DNA of 64,000 nucleotides, from positions 26,722 to 90,721 of the forward strand of contig JAHFTX010000006.1 in the NCBI GenBank assembly GCA_023265395.1. The letters are read 5' to 3'. The notes below the pieces were generated by a model that had not been told where the DNA came from, searched no databases, and saw only the letters and a program-made list of their open reading frames with translations. Numbering within the stretch: position 1 is the stretch's first letter; each line of letters starts with the position of its first letter. Positions 1 through 8,480 of the stretch are shown here, piece after piece. The DNA is from Thermoplasmata archaeon (lineage in GTDB: Archaea; Thermoplasmatota; DTKX01; JAHFTX01). The position numbers were made by a program, and so were the translations under genes.

Positions 1-1147
1 GACCGTCGGATTGCGGGGCAGGGAGCTCCCGCGGTCCCGGTCGGTCCACCAGCAGCAAGAAGTTGGACGAGACGTCGGTCAAACCCATCTCCTGGATACC
101 CTGCATCAGCTCGGAGAACCGCACTCCTCGCGCCGTCAGGTGATAGCCCTCCTCCCGCGTCGACGCGATGACGTCATCCTTTGCCAGCTTCTTGAGATGG
201 AACGCTAGGGCGCTGCTGTTGATGACCCCCAAGGCGTCCTTGATGGCGCCAAAGGGCTGCGGTCCCTTCTGCTGCAGGAAGTGGACGATATCGACGCGCG
301 CCTTGTTGGTCAGGCTGTCCCCGAAGGTCTTGAAGAAGTCCTGAGTCACCAGCGACCCGATGTCTTGGAGCACCCCGCTCTCGAGCCCCGTCGGATCGGT
401 GGTCAGGATGATACGATGCTTGGGACCAACCAGTTGTTCGTACAGGACGTAGATGAACTTCTTGACGTTGGTCCACTGGTGGATCGCGATCAGCTGTTCG
501 AGCCCCTGGAGCAGGATGATCCCCCGCTCGTGACGGGTGGTGAAGCTCTGGATGACCCCCTTGAGGTCGACCAGCCTGCGCGGGGAGATGCGCACGCCCT
601 CGCCGACCTCCTCGGTCATCCACACTCCCTCGGCCCCTTCGAGGTGGTAGCGCGCGATCACGGCGATCGGGTCGTCGCGGGTGACCAACAGCATCGGGGC
701 GTCGAGATTGGCCGTGCTCAGGAACTCGAAGTAGTCGATGCCCTCGAACTGCTCGATCAACCGCACGTTCTCCATGTTCGTCCGGATCATCTTCTCCTGA
801 TGGATGTGTTCGAGCTTCTCGACGAGGTCCTTGGCCTTGAAGGGCTTGGGCAGGTAGTCGTACGCTCCCAGCTTCATCGCCTCGACGGCGCTCTCGACGG
901 TGCCGAAGCCCGTGAGCATGATCACGAAGGTCTCGGGGTGGGTCTGCCGGACGTGGGCGAGGAGCTGCAAGCCGTCAATCTGCGGCATCTTGAGGTCGGT
1001 GAAGACGACGTCGAAGCTCTGGCTCCGCAACCGTTCGAGGGCGACTGTACCGGACGTCGCTGTGACCACGGCGTAGTCATGGCGGCTGAGGAATCGTTCG
1101 ATCTGCTCGAGGATCAGGCTGTCGTCATCCACCACTAGGACGTCCAT
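1..1147 (-). CDS. Response regulator: receiver, DUF835-like and HTH domains (partial)
   Basis: About 382 residues are visible and the gene runs off the left edge, so the C-terminus is missing. Residues 1-120 are a CheY-like receiver with the acidic cluster D7-D9, phospho-acceptor D51 in FTDLKMP, the LTGF threonine and the PKPF lysine. Residues about 145-275 look like a DUF835 domain, a family common in archaeal signalling proteins. Residues about 290-350 (VDIVHFLQ, then INSSALAFHLKKL) form an ArsR-type winged helix, so the output is probably DNA binding. The ATG lies inside the end of the histidine kinase gene (23-base overlap), so the two are co-transcribed and likely cognate. The target genes are unknown. 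Confidence 0.85.
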   Translation of the reverse strand, partial: MDVLVVDDDSLILEQIERFLSRHDYAVVTATSGTVALERLRSQSFDVVFTDLKMPQIDGLQLLAHVRQTHPETFVIMLTGFGTVESAVEAMKLGAYDYLPKPFKAKDLVEKLEHIHQEKMIRTNMENVRLIEQFEGIDYFEFLSTANLDAPMLLVTRDDPIAVIARYHLEGAEGVWMTEEVGEGVRISPRRLVDLKGVIQSFTTRHERGIILLQGLEQLIAIHQWTNVKKFIYVLYEQLVGPKHRIILTTDPTGLESGVLQDIGSLVTQDFFKTFGDSLTNKARVDIVHFLQQKGPQPFGAIKDALGVINSSALAFHLKKLAKDDVIASTREEGYHLTARGVRFSELMQGIQEMGLTDVSSNFLLLVDRPGPRELPAPQSDG

Positions 1148-2945
1148 GACATACCCCGGGCAGTCGCACGACCACCCTCGCGCCCCCCGCAGCAACGTTG
1201 CTGGCGGATATAGTCCCTTGGTGGGCCCGTACCAGTTGGTGACAGACGGCCAGCCCCAGCCCCGTCCCCTTGCCCACCGGCTTGGTGGTGAAGAACGGGA
1301 TGAACAATCGGGCGAGGGCCTCCTTGGAGAATCCCGGACCATCGTCGCGCACGCTCACCTCCATCTCCTCCCCATCGATGGCGGTGGAGATCTCGACGGT
1401 GCCCCCGCCGCCAGCTTCGAGGGCGTCGATGGCGTTGCTCAGCAGGTTGATCAGTACCTCACGCACCTGGTAGGGGTCGGCGCGCAGCAGCGGGCGGCCT
1501 GGGGCCAGCGCGGTGGTGATGGTCACCCCTGCGGGGACCGGTTGGAGGTCGGCGATCGCCGCCGCCACCTGGTCATCGATGCACACCTCGGCACGGTGCA
1601 GCGAGCCACGGCGTGAATAGTGCAACAGGTCGCGCACGATCCGCGCGGCCATCTCGACGCGGTCGCGGATCTTTGCCAGGTCACCTGCGAGGGAGGGGTC
1701 GTCGACGCCCTCCTCGAGGGCGTTTGAGGCGATCAGCTCGATGGCGGCCAGGGGGGTGTTGAGCTCATGGGCGATCCCGCTGGCCAGGGTGCCGACCGCT
1801 GCCATCTTCTCGCTCTGCAGGAGCTGCTCCTCGAGCTCCCGTTGATCGGTGACATCCTCGACCAGCAGCAGGATCCACGAGGTCCCCACGTCTTGGACCA
1901 ACGAGGCGGTCATCTCCCCGACGAAGGTGTGCCCATCGTGCGCACGGAACGGGAGGTCGGAGAATCGGTGCTGTCCTGCGACGAGCTGCTGCAGCAGGTT
2001 CCCAAAGGGCCGAAGGTCATGCCCGACGGGGAGCAAGTCCCACCAGGCGACGGCGTCCGACTGGCTGGGAGCGACCGTTGTCGGTGCGGCTGCGGTCGCC
2101 CCCCGCGCGGCAGGAGCGCTCGCAGGTCCGCTCCCGAGCATCGAGAGTTTGTGCACCTGGCTGGTGCCGCTGCCGCGCATGGGACTGCGAGCCGCCAGGC
2201 GCACCGGCATGGGCAGTACCGGACCGCCGATGGTCAGCTCCCCTTGCGTCGTCCCCGTCACGGAGAGGGAACGACCGGTCGGCGAGGTCCCAAAGAGGGC
2301 GCTCCAGCGGGGGTTGGCCTCCACCAGCAGTCCCTGGGGGGAGAAGACCGCGATGGCAGAGGCAGCCCCCTCGAAGATGGTCTGGTACCGTGTCGCCAGG
2401 GAGCGCACCTGCTCACGCAGGAAGTCCTCCGTGCGCACCCGCTGCAACCGCACTTGGAGCAGTGGCGTCCCACCACGTGTGCGGCCGCCCAGCTGCAGGG
2501 TGATCGCCCGAAGGCTGGCGCGCAGGAAACGGGGGCTTCCGGCCCCATCGTCGAGCGGCAGGACGGGGCTCTCGCGCTCCTCGGGGACCTCTTCGCTCCC
2601 CAGCTGCTCATGGAGCCACAAAGCCAGGGCAGGGAAGGCTTGACGCAGCGGCATGCCCCGCAACGGCAGGCTCCGCAACGTCGGAGTGCGCAACAATCGC
2701 TCCGCCTCTCGCGAGAGCGCGACGATGTTCTGGTTCCCATCCAGGACCACCAATGGGCTCGCGACCCTGGTCAGAAGGCCCAGGCTGGGGTGGTCCCAGG
2801 TCTCCTTCGCCAAGGTCTCCGACATCGGGGCAGGCTCGTCCTTCGGGGTCTGGGGGGGCACCTTGGGTGCCTCAGGCGCAGGGAGGGGGTCCGCGCGATC
2901 GGACCACAGCAGACGGCGGCTTCGCGGAGGGTCGTTGGTGCTCAT
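1125..2945 (-). CDS. PAS-containing sensor histidine kinase
   Basis: A cytoplasmic sensor kinase of about 606 residues with no obvious membrane segment. PAS-like segments occur early (SPLVVLDGNQNIVALSREAE) and in the middle (FEGAASAIAVFSPQGLLVEA). The HisKA dimerisation helix carries the phospho-acceptor His393 in GIAHELNTP. The HATPase domain follows with the N box NLLSNAIDALE, G1 box DDGPGFS and G2 box GTGLGLAV. It should autophosphorylate and pass phosphate to the overlapping downstream response regulator. The start used is the ATG at 2945; an in-frame GTG at 2996 would add 17 residues. The signal sensed cannot be read from the sequence. Confidence 0.9.
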   Translation of the reverse strand: MSTNDPPRSRRLLWSDRADPLPAPEAPKVPPQTPKDEPAPMSETLAKETWDHPSLGLLTRVASPLVVLDGNQNIVALSREAERLLRTPTLRSLPLRGMPLRQAFPALALWLHEQLGSEEVPEERESPVLPLDDGAGSPRFLRASLRAITLQLGGRTRGGTPLLQVRLQRVRTEDFLREQVRSLATRYQTIFEGAASAIAVFSPQGLLVEANPRWSALFGTSPTGRSLSVTGTTQGELTIGGPVLPMPVRLAARSPMRGSGTSQVHKLSMLGSGPASAPAARGATAAAPTTVAPSQSDAVAWWDLLPVGHDLRPFGNLLQQLVAGQHRFSDLPFRAHDGHTFVGEMTASLVQDVGTSWILLLVEDVTDQRELEEQLLQSEKMAAVGTLASGIAHELNTPLAAIELIASNALEEGVDDPSLAGDLAKIRDRVEMAARIVRDLLHYSRRGSLHRAEVCIDDQVAAAIADLQPVPAGVTITTALAPGRPLLRADPYQVREVLINLLSNAIDALEAGGGGTVEISTAIDGEEMEVSVRDDGPGFSKEALARLFIPFFTTKPVGKGTGLGLAVCHQLVRAHQGTISASNVAAGGARVVVRLPGVCHGRPSGG

Positions 2946-3114
2946 TCTCCCACTCTCGCCTGGTGAACCAATTGCGCGTCGCGCCGGGACACGCACGCTC
3001 CTGCCACCTCTGCCTCTGGGAGGAGGCAGCCATCAACCTTGCGTGGCCCAAGCGCTCGGTCCCCCCGACGAATCAGGGGCCATCCTGGGTGGCCGTTCCC
3101 CAGCCAGCGAACCT

Positions 3115-3162
3115 ACGGTAATCCCGTAAGGATGCTGTGTCTTTATAGGACTACATATACCT
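3115..3162. promoter_or_regulatory. Divergent promoter region with an inverted repeat
   Basis: This is the only A+T-rich patch between the histidine kinase and the ribbon-helix-helix gene. It holds TTTATAGG (3142-3149) and CATATAC (3154-3160), plausible TATA boxes for the two directions. Just to the left lies a short inverted repeat, ACGG (3115-3118) and CCGT (3124-3127), a possible operator. All assigned by eye. Confidence 0.45.
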
Positions 3163-3171
3163 CTAACCCAG

Positions 3172-3690
3172 GTGGTCGATCCGGGGAAGGGTGGCCATGC
3201 GCGCCTGGGCGAGCAGCCCCGCGGGGGGCTCCCAGCCCCCGAAGAAGAGGGGCAGGACCTCGGAGGGACCACGAAGACCACGATCGAGTTCCCCACGTCG
3301 CTGCTCCACCACGCCAAGGTCAGCGCCACCCGGGAGCACTTGTCACTGCGGATGTGGATGACCGCCCTGGTGGCCGAGCGTCTCGAGGCTCTTGAGACGG
3401 GCCAGGTCGACCGCCATTGGCCCAAGGTCTACCAGCTGGGGGAAGAGCAGAACCCGCTGCTGGGGAAGCTGCTCGATGTGCTCTCGGCCTCCATGCCCCG
3501 CCCTGTCGCCGCGCGCCTGCTGGCGGGCATCGCCCACCGGCACGGCCGGAGCCTGGCGACCCTCTACCCCACCGCCTGGACCAAGGAGGTCCGCGCCGAC
3601 CTGCGGCAAGCGATCGACTACTACAGCGGCACGCTCGAGGCGGAGCACCTCCTCCGCTCCGTCGAGGCACTCTTGGCGAGGAGCCCATGA
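3172..3690 (+). CDS. Ribbon-helix-helix-like protein upstream of a KaiC-type ATPase
   Basis: About 172 residues from a GTG start. The segment from about residue 33 (TTKTTIEFPTSLLHHAKV, then a helix with WMTALVAERLEAL) has the strand-helix-helix pattern of CopG/Arc DNA-binding proteins. The helical remainder is not recognised. The stop overlaps the start of the following KaiC-like gene (ATGA), so the two are translationally coupled and probably work together. The start is uncertain because no other in-frame start precedes the conserved part and the first 30 residues look unstructured. Function beyond possible DNA binding is unknown. Confidence 0.6.
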   Translation: MVDPGKGGHARLGEQPRGGLPAPEEEGQDLGGTTKTTIEFPTSLLHHAKVSATREHLSLRMWMTALVAERLEALETGQVDRHWPKVYQLGEEQNPLLGKLLDVLSASMPRPVAARLLAGIAHRHGRSLATLYPTAWTKEVRADLRQAIDYYSGTLEAEHLLRSVEALLARSP

Positions 3691-4439
3691 GTCTGGCGCG
3701 CGCGATTCCGGGGATGCACCAGGTCCTCCGGGGCGAGCCTCCCGAGGGATCGGTGATCGTGGTGCTGGGTCCTCCGGGGAGCATCAAGACCGGGCTGATC
3801 TACAACCTGATGGCCAACGCGCTCAACCACAAGGGCGCCCAGGGCGCCTGCGCCATCCACATCACCCTCGATGAGTCGCGGGGCTCCATCCTGCGCAACC
3901 TCACCTCCCTGCACATCCCCGTCCACCCGCGCATCCAGGTCTCCGACCTCGCCTCCTTCGTGAACTTCCTCGAAGAGACGCACGCCGAAGACCTGCAAGG
4001 CGAGGAGGTCCTCGACATCGTGGCGGGCAAGGTCTCCCAGCATCCGCTCTTCCCCTCAGCTGACGGAGCCGCAACCGAGCGATTATGCCCGCGCTTCATC
4101 GCCATCGATTCGCTCAATGGCTTGATCGCCCTCACCCAGCTAGACCCTTCGCGGCTGCGGAGGCGGTTGTCGCGCCTGCTCTTTACGTTGCGTCAGCAGG
4201 GGATGACTAGCTTCCTCGTACTCGAGACGACCCAGGGCTGGGCCAATGCCCCCGAATTGCACCTCGCCGACGGGGTCATCGAGCTGGGCTTTGACAAGAC
4301 CCCCGACGACCTCCACCGCCGATTCATCTGGGTGCGCAAGATGCGGGCGACGCCACATTCGGTCGAACCCTTCTTGTTCGAGGTCACGGACAAGGGACTC
4401 TCCATCGTAGGGGTCCTGATCGGAGAACCCCAGAGGTGA
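3687..4439 (+). CDS. KaiC-like RecA-fold ATPase
   Basis: A single-domain KaiC/RAD55-family ATPase of 250 residues. Walker A is GPPGSIKT (28-35), the paired acidic residues are replaced by the LDES turn, and the Walker B-like strand is RFIAIDSLN. These proteins hydrolyse ATP, often as hexamers, and act in regulation in archaea; the substrate here is unknown. It overlaps the upstream ribbon-helix-helix gene by four bases. The P-loop has SIK before the threonine, where a canonical loop has a Gly before the Lys, a variant also seen in the homologue at 39737. It is one of three such ATPases in the window besides RadB. Confidence 0.85.
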   Translation: MSLARAIPGMHQVLRGEPPEGSVIVVLGPPGSIKTGLIYNLMANALNHKGAQGACAIHITLDESRGSILRNLTSLHIPVHPRIQVSDLASFVNFLEETHAEDLQGEEVLDIVAGKVSQHPLFPSADGAATERLCPRFIAIDSLNGLIALTQLDPSRLRRRLSRLLFTLRQQGMTSFLVLETTQGWANAPELHLADGVIELGFDKTPDDLHRRFIWVRKMRATPHSVEPFLFEVTDKGLSIVGVLIGEPQR

Positions 4440-4605
4440 GACGATGCATCCCCTCTCGTCTCCTGACGCTCAACGGCACCCTGCGCGCCTGCGCAGTCAA
4501 GGACCGCACCGATGCGATGGGGGTTGGCTGCCACCATCGCGCACGGACACGGGCCGAACAACCGCGCGCAGGGTGCGAGATTTCTAGACCGCCACTTGGG
4601 GCTCG

Positions 4606-4629
4606 GATCTCCTGCGATCGCAGGGGATC
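4606..4629. repeat. 24-base palindrome at a gene end
   Basis: The core CCTGCGATCGCAGG (4611-4624) is a perfect 14-base palindrome. Pairing extends outward to 4606 and 4629 with one G-T wobble. It overlaps the stop codon of the minus-strand OB-fold-like gene. It could be a protein-binding or methylation site (GCGATCGC centre) or an RNA end hairpin. It has no real loop, so a classic terminator is unlikely. Confidence 0.5.
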
Positions 4630-5166
4630 AGGCGAGTCTGCCGATTCCCAGTGCCGGGTGGATCTCGTTCCAGCCGTGGGTGGTGTCCCGAACGTGCGGA
4701 CCACGCACTTCTGGGTGCAGCCCGACCGTCTGCTGGGGCAGGATGCCAACGTCCTCAGTCTCGGTTTCGATGACCAAGGCGCCGCCCTCCTGTGCATCGT
4801 TGAGCGGGTCGGGCAAGGTGCGGTGCCCTTCGTCAGGGACCAACAGGGGATGGTAAGTCGTCCTCTCGTCCTTGATCTCCTTGACGACTGCTGTCACGCG
4901 CCCCTGGACCTTTCCGCAGGAGGTGATCAGCTCGAGGTGGTCCGCCTCCTCGTCGTCCTCGAAGGGCTCGTCCTGCCAGGGACAAGCCCCCGCGGGCTCC
5001 CCCTTGCACTTTTCGGAGAACTCCAGGATGACGTTGCCCTCCCCCGACCGGTGGTCCGTGTGGGGCGAAGGGATGATGACCGCTTGGGCGGCAATCCCGA
5101 TGGCGACCCCGCCCCAAGCAGAGCGATGGCAAGCAGGGCGATGGTTCTCGTACCGAGGGTGATCAT
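4628..5166 (-). CDS. Secreted OB-fold-like protein, probable one-base frameshift
   Basis: The reading frame ending at 4628 encodes a domain with SCGKVQGRVTAVV, a middle beta region and a C-terminal HGWNEIHPA motif, which I associate with small secreted OB-fold-like proteins. In this frame the first start is at 5197 and gives an Arg/His-rich N-terminus unlike a signal peptide. One frame over, the ATG at 5166 gives MITLGTRTIALLAIALLGA, a clear signal peptide. The frames would join into one hydrophobic leader if a G were added in the G-run near 5105-5115. So this is either an indel in the assembly or a broken gene. Function is unknown. Confidence 0.6.
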
Positions 5167-5249
5167 GGCGCGGACGCCGACTGGTCAGGTAGGACACGCG
5201 GCCATGATCCTGTCTGTCTGCCCCTCGGTTCGGTGCGTTCGAGGCTGGC

Positions 5250-6101
5250 TCACCGGGGTGGGTTCCGGACTCCTTGGAGCAGGCGGAGGGTCGGCTCGTC
5301 GACGGCCGCGAGGAAGTTCCGACGCTCCTGCAGCCCCAGCGGGACGTCGAGGAAGTCCTCCCTATCCGCCAACCCCATCACCCCGCCGGCCTCGCGCACG
5401 ATGAGCTGGGCGGCAGCCACATCGAGCACCCGCGCCCCCTCGCGCAATCCATCGATGACCCCCAGGAACGCACCGCTGGCGACATGGCACAGGTCGAGGG
5501 CGAGGGCACCCAGGCAACGCACGCGCGTGAAGGTCGGCGCAAGTGCCGGTGCAAGGGCTCCCAGGGCTCCCAGCTGGCGCAAGCGGATCTCAGCACCGAG
5601 GATTCCGCTCTCCCATTGCGGTCGCGTCTGCAACGGCACGCCGTTGCGGAACGCCCCGCCGCCGCGTATCGCCCAGAAGGTGTCCTCGTGCATGAGGTCG
5701 GCGACGTAGGCGACCTCGACGTCGCCGAGGCACTCGCCCCGTCCGGCGGCGATCGAGATGCCACACAGGGGGAGCTGGGTCTTGGCGTTGGTCGACCCGT
5801 CCAAGGGGTCGAGCAGCACCCGCCAGGGACCACCGCCAAGGTCCCGTACCCCACACTCCTCCGAACGCAGTTCCATCCCGCCCAGTGGCCGCAGCAGGTC
5901 GATGGCGATCTGCTCGAGGGTCGCGTCGAAGACCATCGTGACATCCCCACCTGCGCCCCGCCCCAGCGGTCGTCGCGCCGCGGGGTCGTACCAGGCGGTC
6001 GCAGTGGCCGCCCGCGCGGCCTGCCCGATGCGATGGTACGCAGCGAGCATCTGTTGCGGGGAGGGGACGTCGCCGACGGAAGTCGCCACGTGCGCGCCCA
6101 C
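5250..6101 (-). CDS. Inositol-monophosphatase/archaeal FBPase family phosphatase
   Basis: A 283-residue metal-dependent sugar phosphatase. The metal-binding motifs are present: SEE in the first region and LLDPLDGSTN, which matches the family DPxDGTxN. The C-terminal segment ARVLDVAAAQLIVREAGG corresponds to the family WDxAA region, with Leu in place of Trp. Archaeal members often hydrolyse both inositol-1-phosphate and fructose-1,6-bisphosphate, so it may serve gluconeogenesis or inositol-lipid synthesis; sequence alone does not decide. The start is a GTG at 6101; a second GTG at 6089 is better placed for a leaderless start behind the CCATAAGG box near 6111-6118. Confidence 0.85.
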   Translation of the reverse strand: MGAHVATSVGDVPSPQQMLAAYHRIGQAARAATATAWYDPAARRPLGRGAGGDVTMVFDATLEQIAIDLLRPLGGMELRSEECGVRDLGGGPWRVLLDPLDGSTNAKTQLPLCGISIAAGRGECLGDVEVAYVADLMHEDTFWAIRGGGAFRNGVPLQTRPQWESGILGAEIRLRQLGALGALAPALAPTFTRVRCLGALALDLCHVASGAFLGVIDGLREGARVLDVAAAQLIVREAGGVMGLADREDFLDVPLGLQERRNFLAAVDEPTLRLLQGVRNPPR

Positions 6102-6143
6102 GGGTCCCCCCCTTATGGAGATATGCTCCCGGTCGGCGCAGCC

Positions 6144-7067
6144 TCACAGCCGCATGCCACGGTCGATGCGGTCGAGTACCTGCTCGAGCGTGGGCAGGTT
6201 CGATTGGGGGCCATGGTCCTCGACCACGAAGCTGGCCGTGGCCGCCCCCAACACGCCGCACTCCGACAGATCGAGGCCCTTGCGCAGGCCGCAATAGAAC
6301 CCAGCTCGGTACGCATCCCCTGCGCCCGTGGGATTGGCGAAGCGCTCGGGGGAGAACGCGGGGACCTCGATGACCTCCCCCTTGTGCCGGATCTCCGATC
6401 CCTTGCTGCCCTTGGTGGTGACGAGCAATGGGACGCGCTGGGCGAGCGCATCGAGGTCTGCCAGGTGCAGGATGTCCAACATCCGCTGCGCTTCGGAGCG
6501 GTTGCTAAAGAGCCGGTCGGTGTGGGCGAGGATGGTCGCAAGGTGGTCGGTGCCGCCGTAGGAATAGTGGATCTCCTGCGCAGGGTCGAAACCGACCTGC
6601 TTGTGCGCCCGCTTGGCCGCCGCGGCCACCTTGACGTAGTAGGCTGGTGCACCGGTCGTGATGTGAATCATCTCGGAGGAGTCGATTGCCTGTTGCGGCA
6701 CCTCGAAGCTCGGCAAGTCCCGCATCGGTCCTTGGTTGATGATGGAGAACTGGTTCTGCTCCTTGTCGGTCATGATCCAGCAGGTGGGAGTGAAATAGGA
6801 ATGCATGCGGGTGAAGTGGGAGAGGTCGACCCCGTCGCGCCGCAATGCGGAGACGTAATCCTCGGGGAAGTTCTCCCCCACCCACGAGACCAGCGCGGTC
6901 GGGACGCCCAGCTTGGCGGCACCGCGCGCGATGTCACCAGCGACCCCGCCGAAGAACTGCCGCCCATGGATCATCTCGACCGAGGTGTCCGGGCCCGGCA
7001 GGCTCGGCAGGTCGATCAAGTAGTCCATGTTGGTGTGACCAAACACCGCCAAGAAGTTGTGGGCCAC
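6144..7067 (-). CDS. PfkB-family carbohydrate/nucleoside kinase
   Basis: A ribokinase-fold kinase of 307 residues. The N-terminal GG motif region is FFGGVAGDIARGAAKLG and the C-terminal signature with catalytic Asp is NPTGAGDAYRAGF. The GTG at 7067 was chosen because GGAGGG sits about eight bases upstream, and it lies 25 bases after the adenosylhomocysteinase stop; a longer reading frame would overlap that gene. The context suggests adenosine as substrate, since adenosylhomocysteinase produces adenosine that must be removed to pull the reaction forward. Substrate choice is inference; other PfkB kinases use ribose, fructose or other nucleosides. Confidence 0.88.
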   Translation of the reverse strand: MAHNFLAVFGHTNMDYLIDLPSLPGPDTSVEMIHGRQFFGGVAGDIARGAAKLGVPTALVSWVGENFPEDYVSALRRDGVDLSHFTRMHSYFTPTCWIMTDKEQNQFSIINQGPMRDLPSFEVPQQAIDSSEMIHITTGAPAYYVKVAAAAKRAHKQVGFDPAQEIHYSYGGTDHLATILAHTDRLFSNRSEAQRMLDILHLADLDALAQRVPLLVTTKGSKGSEIRHKGEVIEVPAFSPERFANPTGAGDAYRAGFYCGLRKGLDLSECGVLGAATASFVVEDHGPQSNLPTLEQVLDRIDRGMRL

Positions 7068-7092
7068 GGTCCGCTCCCTCCACCCTGGGGCG

Positions 7093-8373
7093 CTAGGTCC
7101 CGCTCTGCCAGGATGCCAGGTATCGTTCCTGGTCCCCACTGAGCGTGTCGATGGTCACACCCATGGTCTGGAGCTTGATCCGAGCCACCTGCTTGTCGAT
7201 GTCGGCGGGGACGTCGTAGACCTTGGCTTGGAGGGTCCCGCCCTTCTTCGCGAGGTATTCGGCCGTCAGCGCCTGGTTGGCAAACGACATGTCCATCACC
7301 GTCGCAGGATGCCCCTCGGCGGCAGCAAGGTTGACCAGCCGCCCTTCGCCCAGCAGGAAGATCCGCCGACCGTCGGTGAGGGTGTACTCTTCGACCGAGG
7401 GTCGGACGGTCCGCTTGCGGCCCTTGCTCAGCTTCTCGAGCGCCGGGATGTTGATCTCGACGTTGAAGTGCCCCGTGTTGCAGACGATCGCCCCATCAGG
7501 CATCACCTCGAGGTGCTCCCTGTCGATGACGTTGCGGTTGCCAGTGGCGGTGATGAATACCTCCCCGACCGCGGCCGCCTGGGCCATGGTCATGACCGAG
7601 AATCCGTCCATCGTGGCTTCGAGCGCCCGGATTGGGTCGACTTCGGTGACGATGACCTGCGCGCCCATTCCCCGGGCGCGGCTGGCCACCCCTCGGCCAC
7701 ACCAGCCGTAGCCGCCGACGACGAATCGCTTGCCCGCCAGCAGGACGTTGGTGGCCCGCAGGATCCCATCGATGCTGCTCTGGCCCGTACCGTAGCGATT
7801 GTCGAAGAAGTGCTTGGTCGCGGCATCGTTGATGGCGATGATCGGGTAGCGCAGCACGCCCTCCTTCTCCATCGCGCGGAAGCGGATCACACCGGTGGTG
7901 GTCTCCTCGGTGCCGGCCTTGACGTGCGGCAGCACCTCCTTGCGGCTCTTGTGCAGGGTCGAGACGAGGTCCCCTCCATCATCCATGGTCATGGTGGGTT
8001 TGGAGTCGAGCACGGTGTTGACGTGGGCGTAATAGGTGGTGTTGTCCTCGCCGTGGCGGGCGAAGACGGCGATCCCAAAGTCGCGCACCAAGGAGGCGGC
8101 GACGCTGTCTTGGGTCGAGAGGGGGTTGGAGGCGCACAGCAGCACCTCAGCCCCTCCGGCGTGGAGGGTGCGCATGAGGTTGGCCGTCTCCGAGGTCACA
8201 TGCAGGCAGGCGGCGATCCGCTGCCCCTTGAGGGGATGCTCCTTCTCGAACCGGGCCCGGATGGACGAGAGCACCGGCATCTGTCGGTCGGCCCACTCGA
8301 TCCGCAGGCGTCCTTCGTCGGCGAGGGTCGGTGCACTGATGTCGCTTTGCATCGCGTTCACGATTGGGGGCAT
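7093..8373 (-). CDS. ahcY: Adenosylhomocysteinase
   Basis: Splits S-adenosylhomocysteine into homocysteine and adenosine, recycling the product of SAM-dependent methylation; cytoplasmic and NAD-dependent. From the ATG at 8373 it has 426 residues, normal for the family. Visible signatures are HVTSETANL, the substrate/NAD region [18 protein letters not shown], and the Rossmann glycine motif [10 protein letters not shown]. Upstream in-frame starts would add a run of non-conserved residues and cross the promoter, so they were not used; the ATG at 8352 is also possible. It is followed by the PfkB kinase in a likely two-gene operon. Confidence 0.95.
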   Translation of the reverse strand: MPPIVNAMQSDISAPTLADEGRLRIEWADRQMPVLSSIRARFEKEHPLKGQRIAACLHVTSETANLMRTLHAGGAEVLLCASNPLSTQDSVAASLVRDFGIAVFARHGEDNTTYYAHVNTVLDSKPTMTMDDGGDLVSTLHKSRKEVLPHVKAGTEETTTGVIRFRAMEKEGVLRYPIIAINDAATKHFFDNRYGTGQSSIDGILRATNVLLAGKRFVVGGYGWCGRGVASRARGMGAQVIVTEVDPIRALEATMDGFSVMTMAQAAAVGEVFITATGNRNVIDREHLEVMPDGAIVCNTGHFNVEINIPALEKLSKGRKRTVRPSVEEYTLTDGRRIFLLGEGRLVNLAAAEGHPATVMDMSFANQALTAEYLAKKGGTLQAKVYDVPADIDKQVARIKLQTMGVTIDTLSGDQERYLASWQSGT

Positions 8374-8433
8374 CGCCGTGCGCCCCTTCAACCTTGGGCG
8401 TCGATCGGATGGATGGCCGTCCAGGGCCGTCCA

Positions 8434-8470
8434 ACCCATTAAACTAGGGCTAGACAAAAGGGCTAATACC
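8434..8470. promoter_or_regulatory. Divergent promoter of ahcY and the Lrp-type regulator
   Basis: An A+T-rich stretch between divergent genes. For ahcY the box TAGTTTAATGGG (minus strand, 8436-8447) would start RNA near 8412. For the regulator, the box GGGCTAATACC (8459-8470) lies 25-30 bases before the ATG at 8502. By-eye assignment. Confidence 0.5.
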
Positions 8471-8480
8471 AACGATGTAG

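Noticed and set aside
4440..4605. Reading frames in the gap between the KaiC-like gene and the OB-fold-like gene
   Set aside because: Only frame shadows without a ribosome site, TATA box or domain; treated as intergenic.
5274..7142. Plus-strand frame of 622 codons across the phosphatase and PfkB genes
   Set aside because: Antisense to two conserved enzymes and the promoter between them; no recognisable protein.
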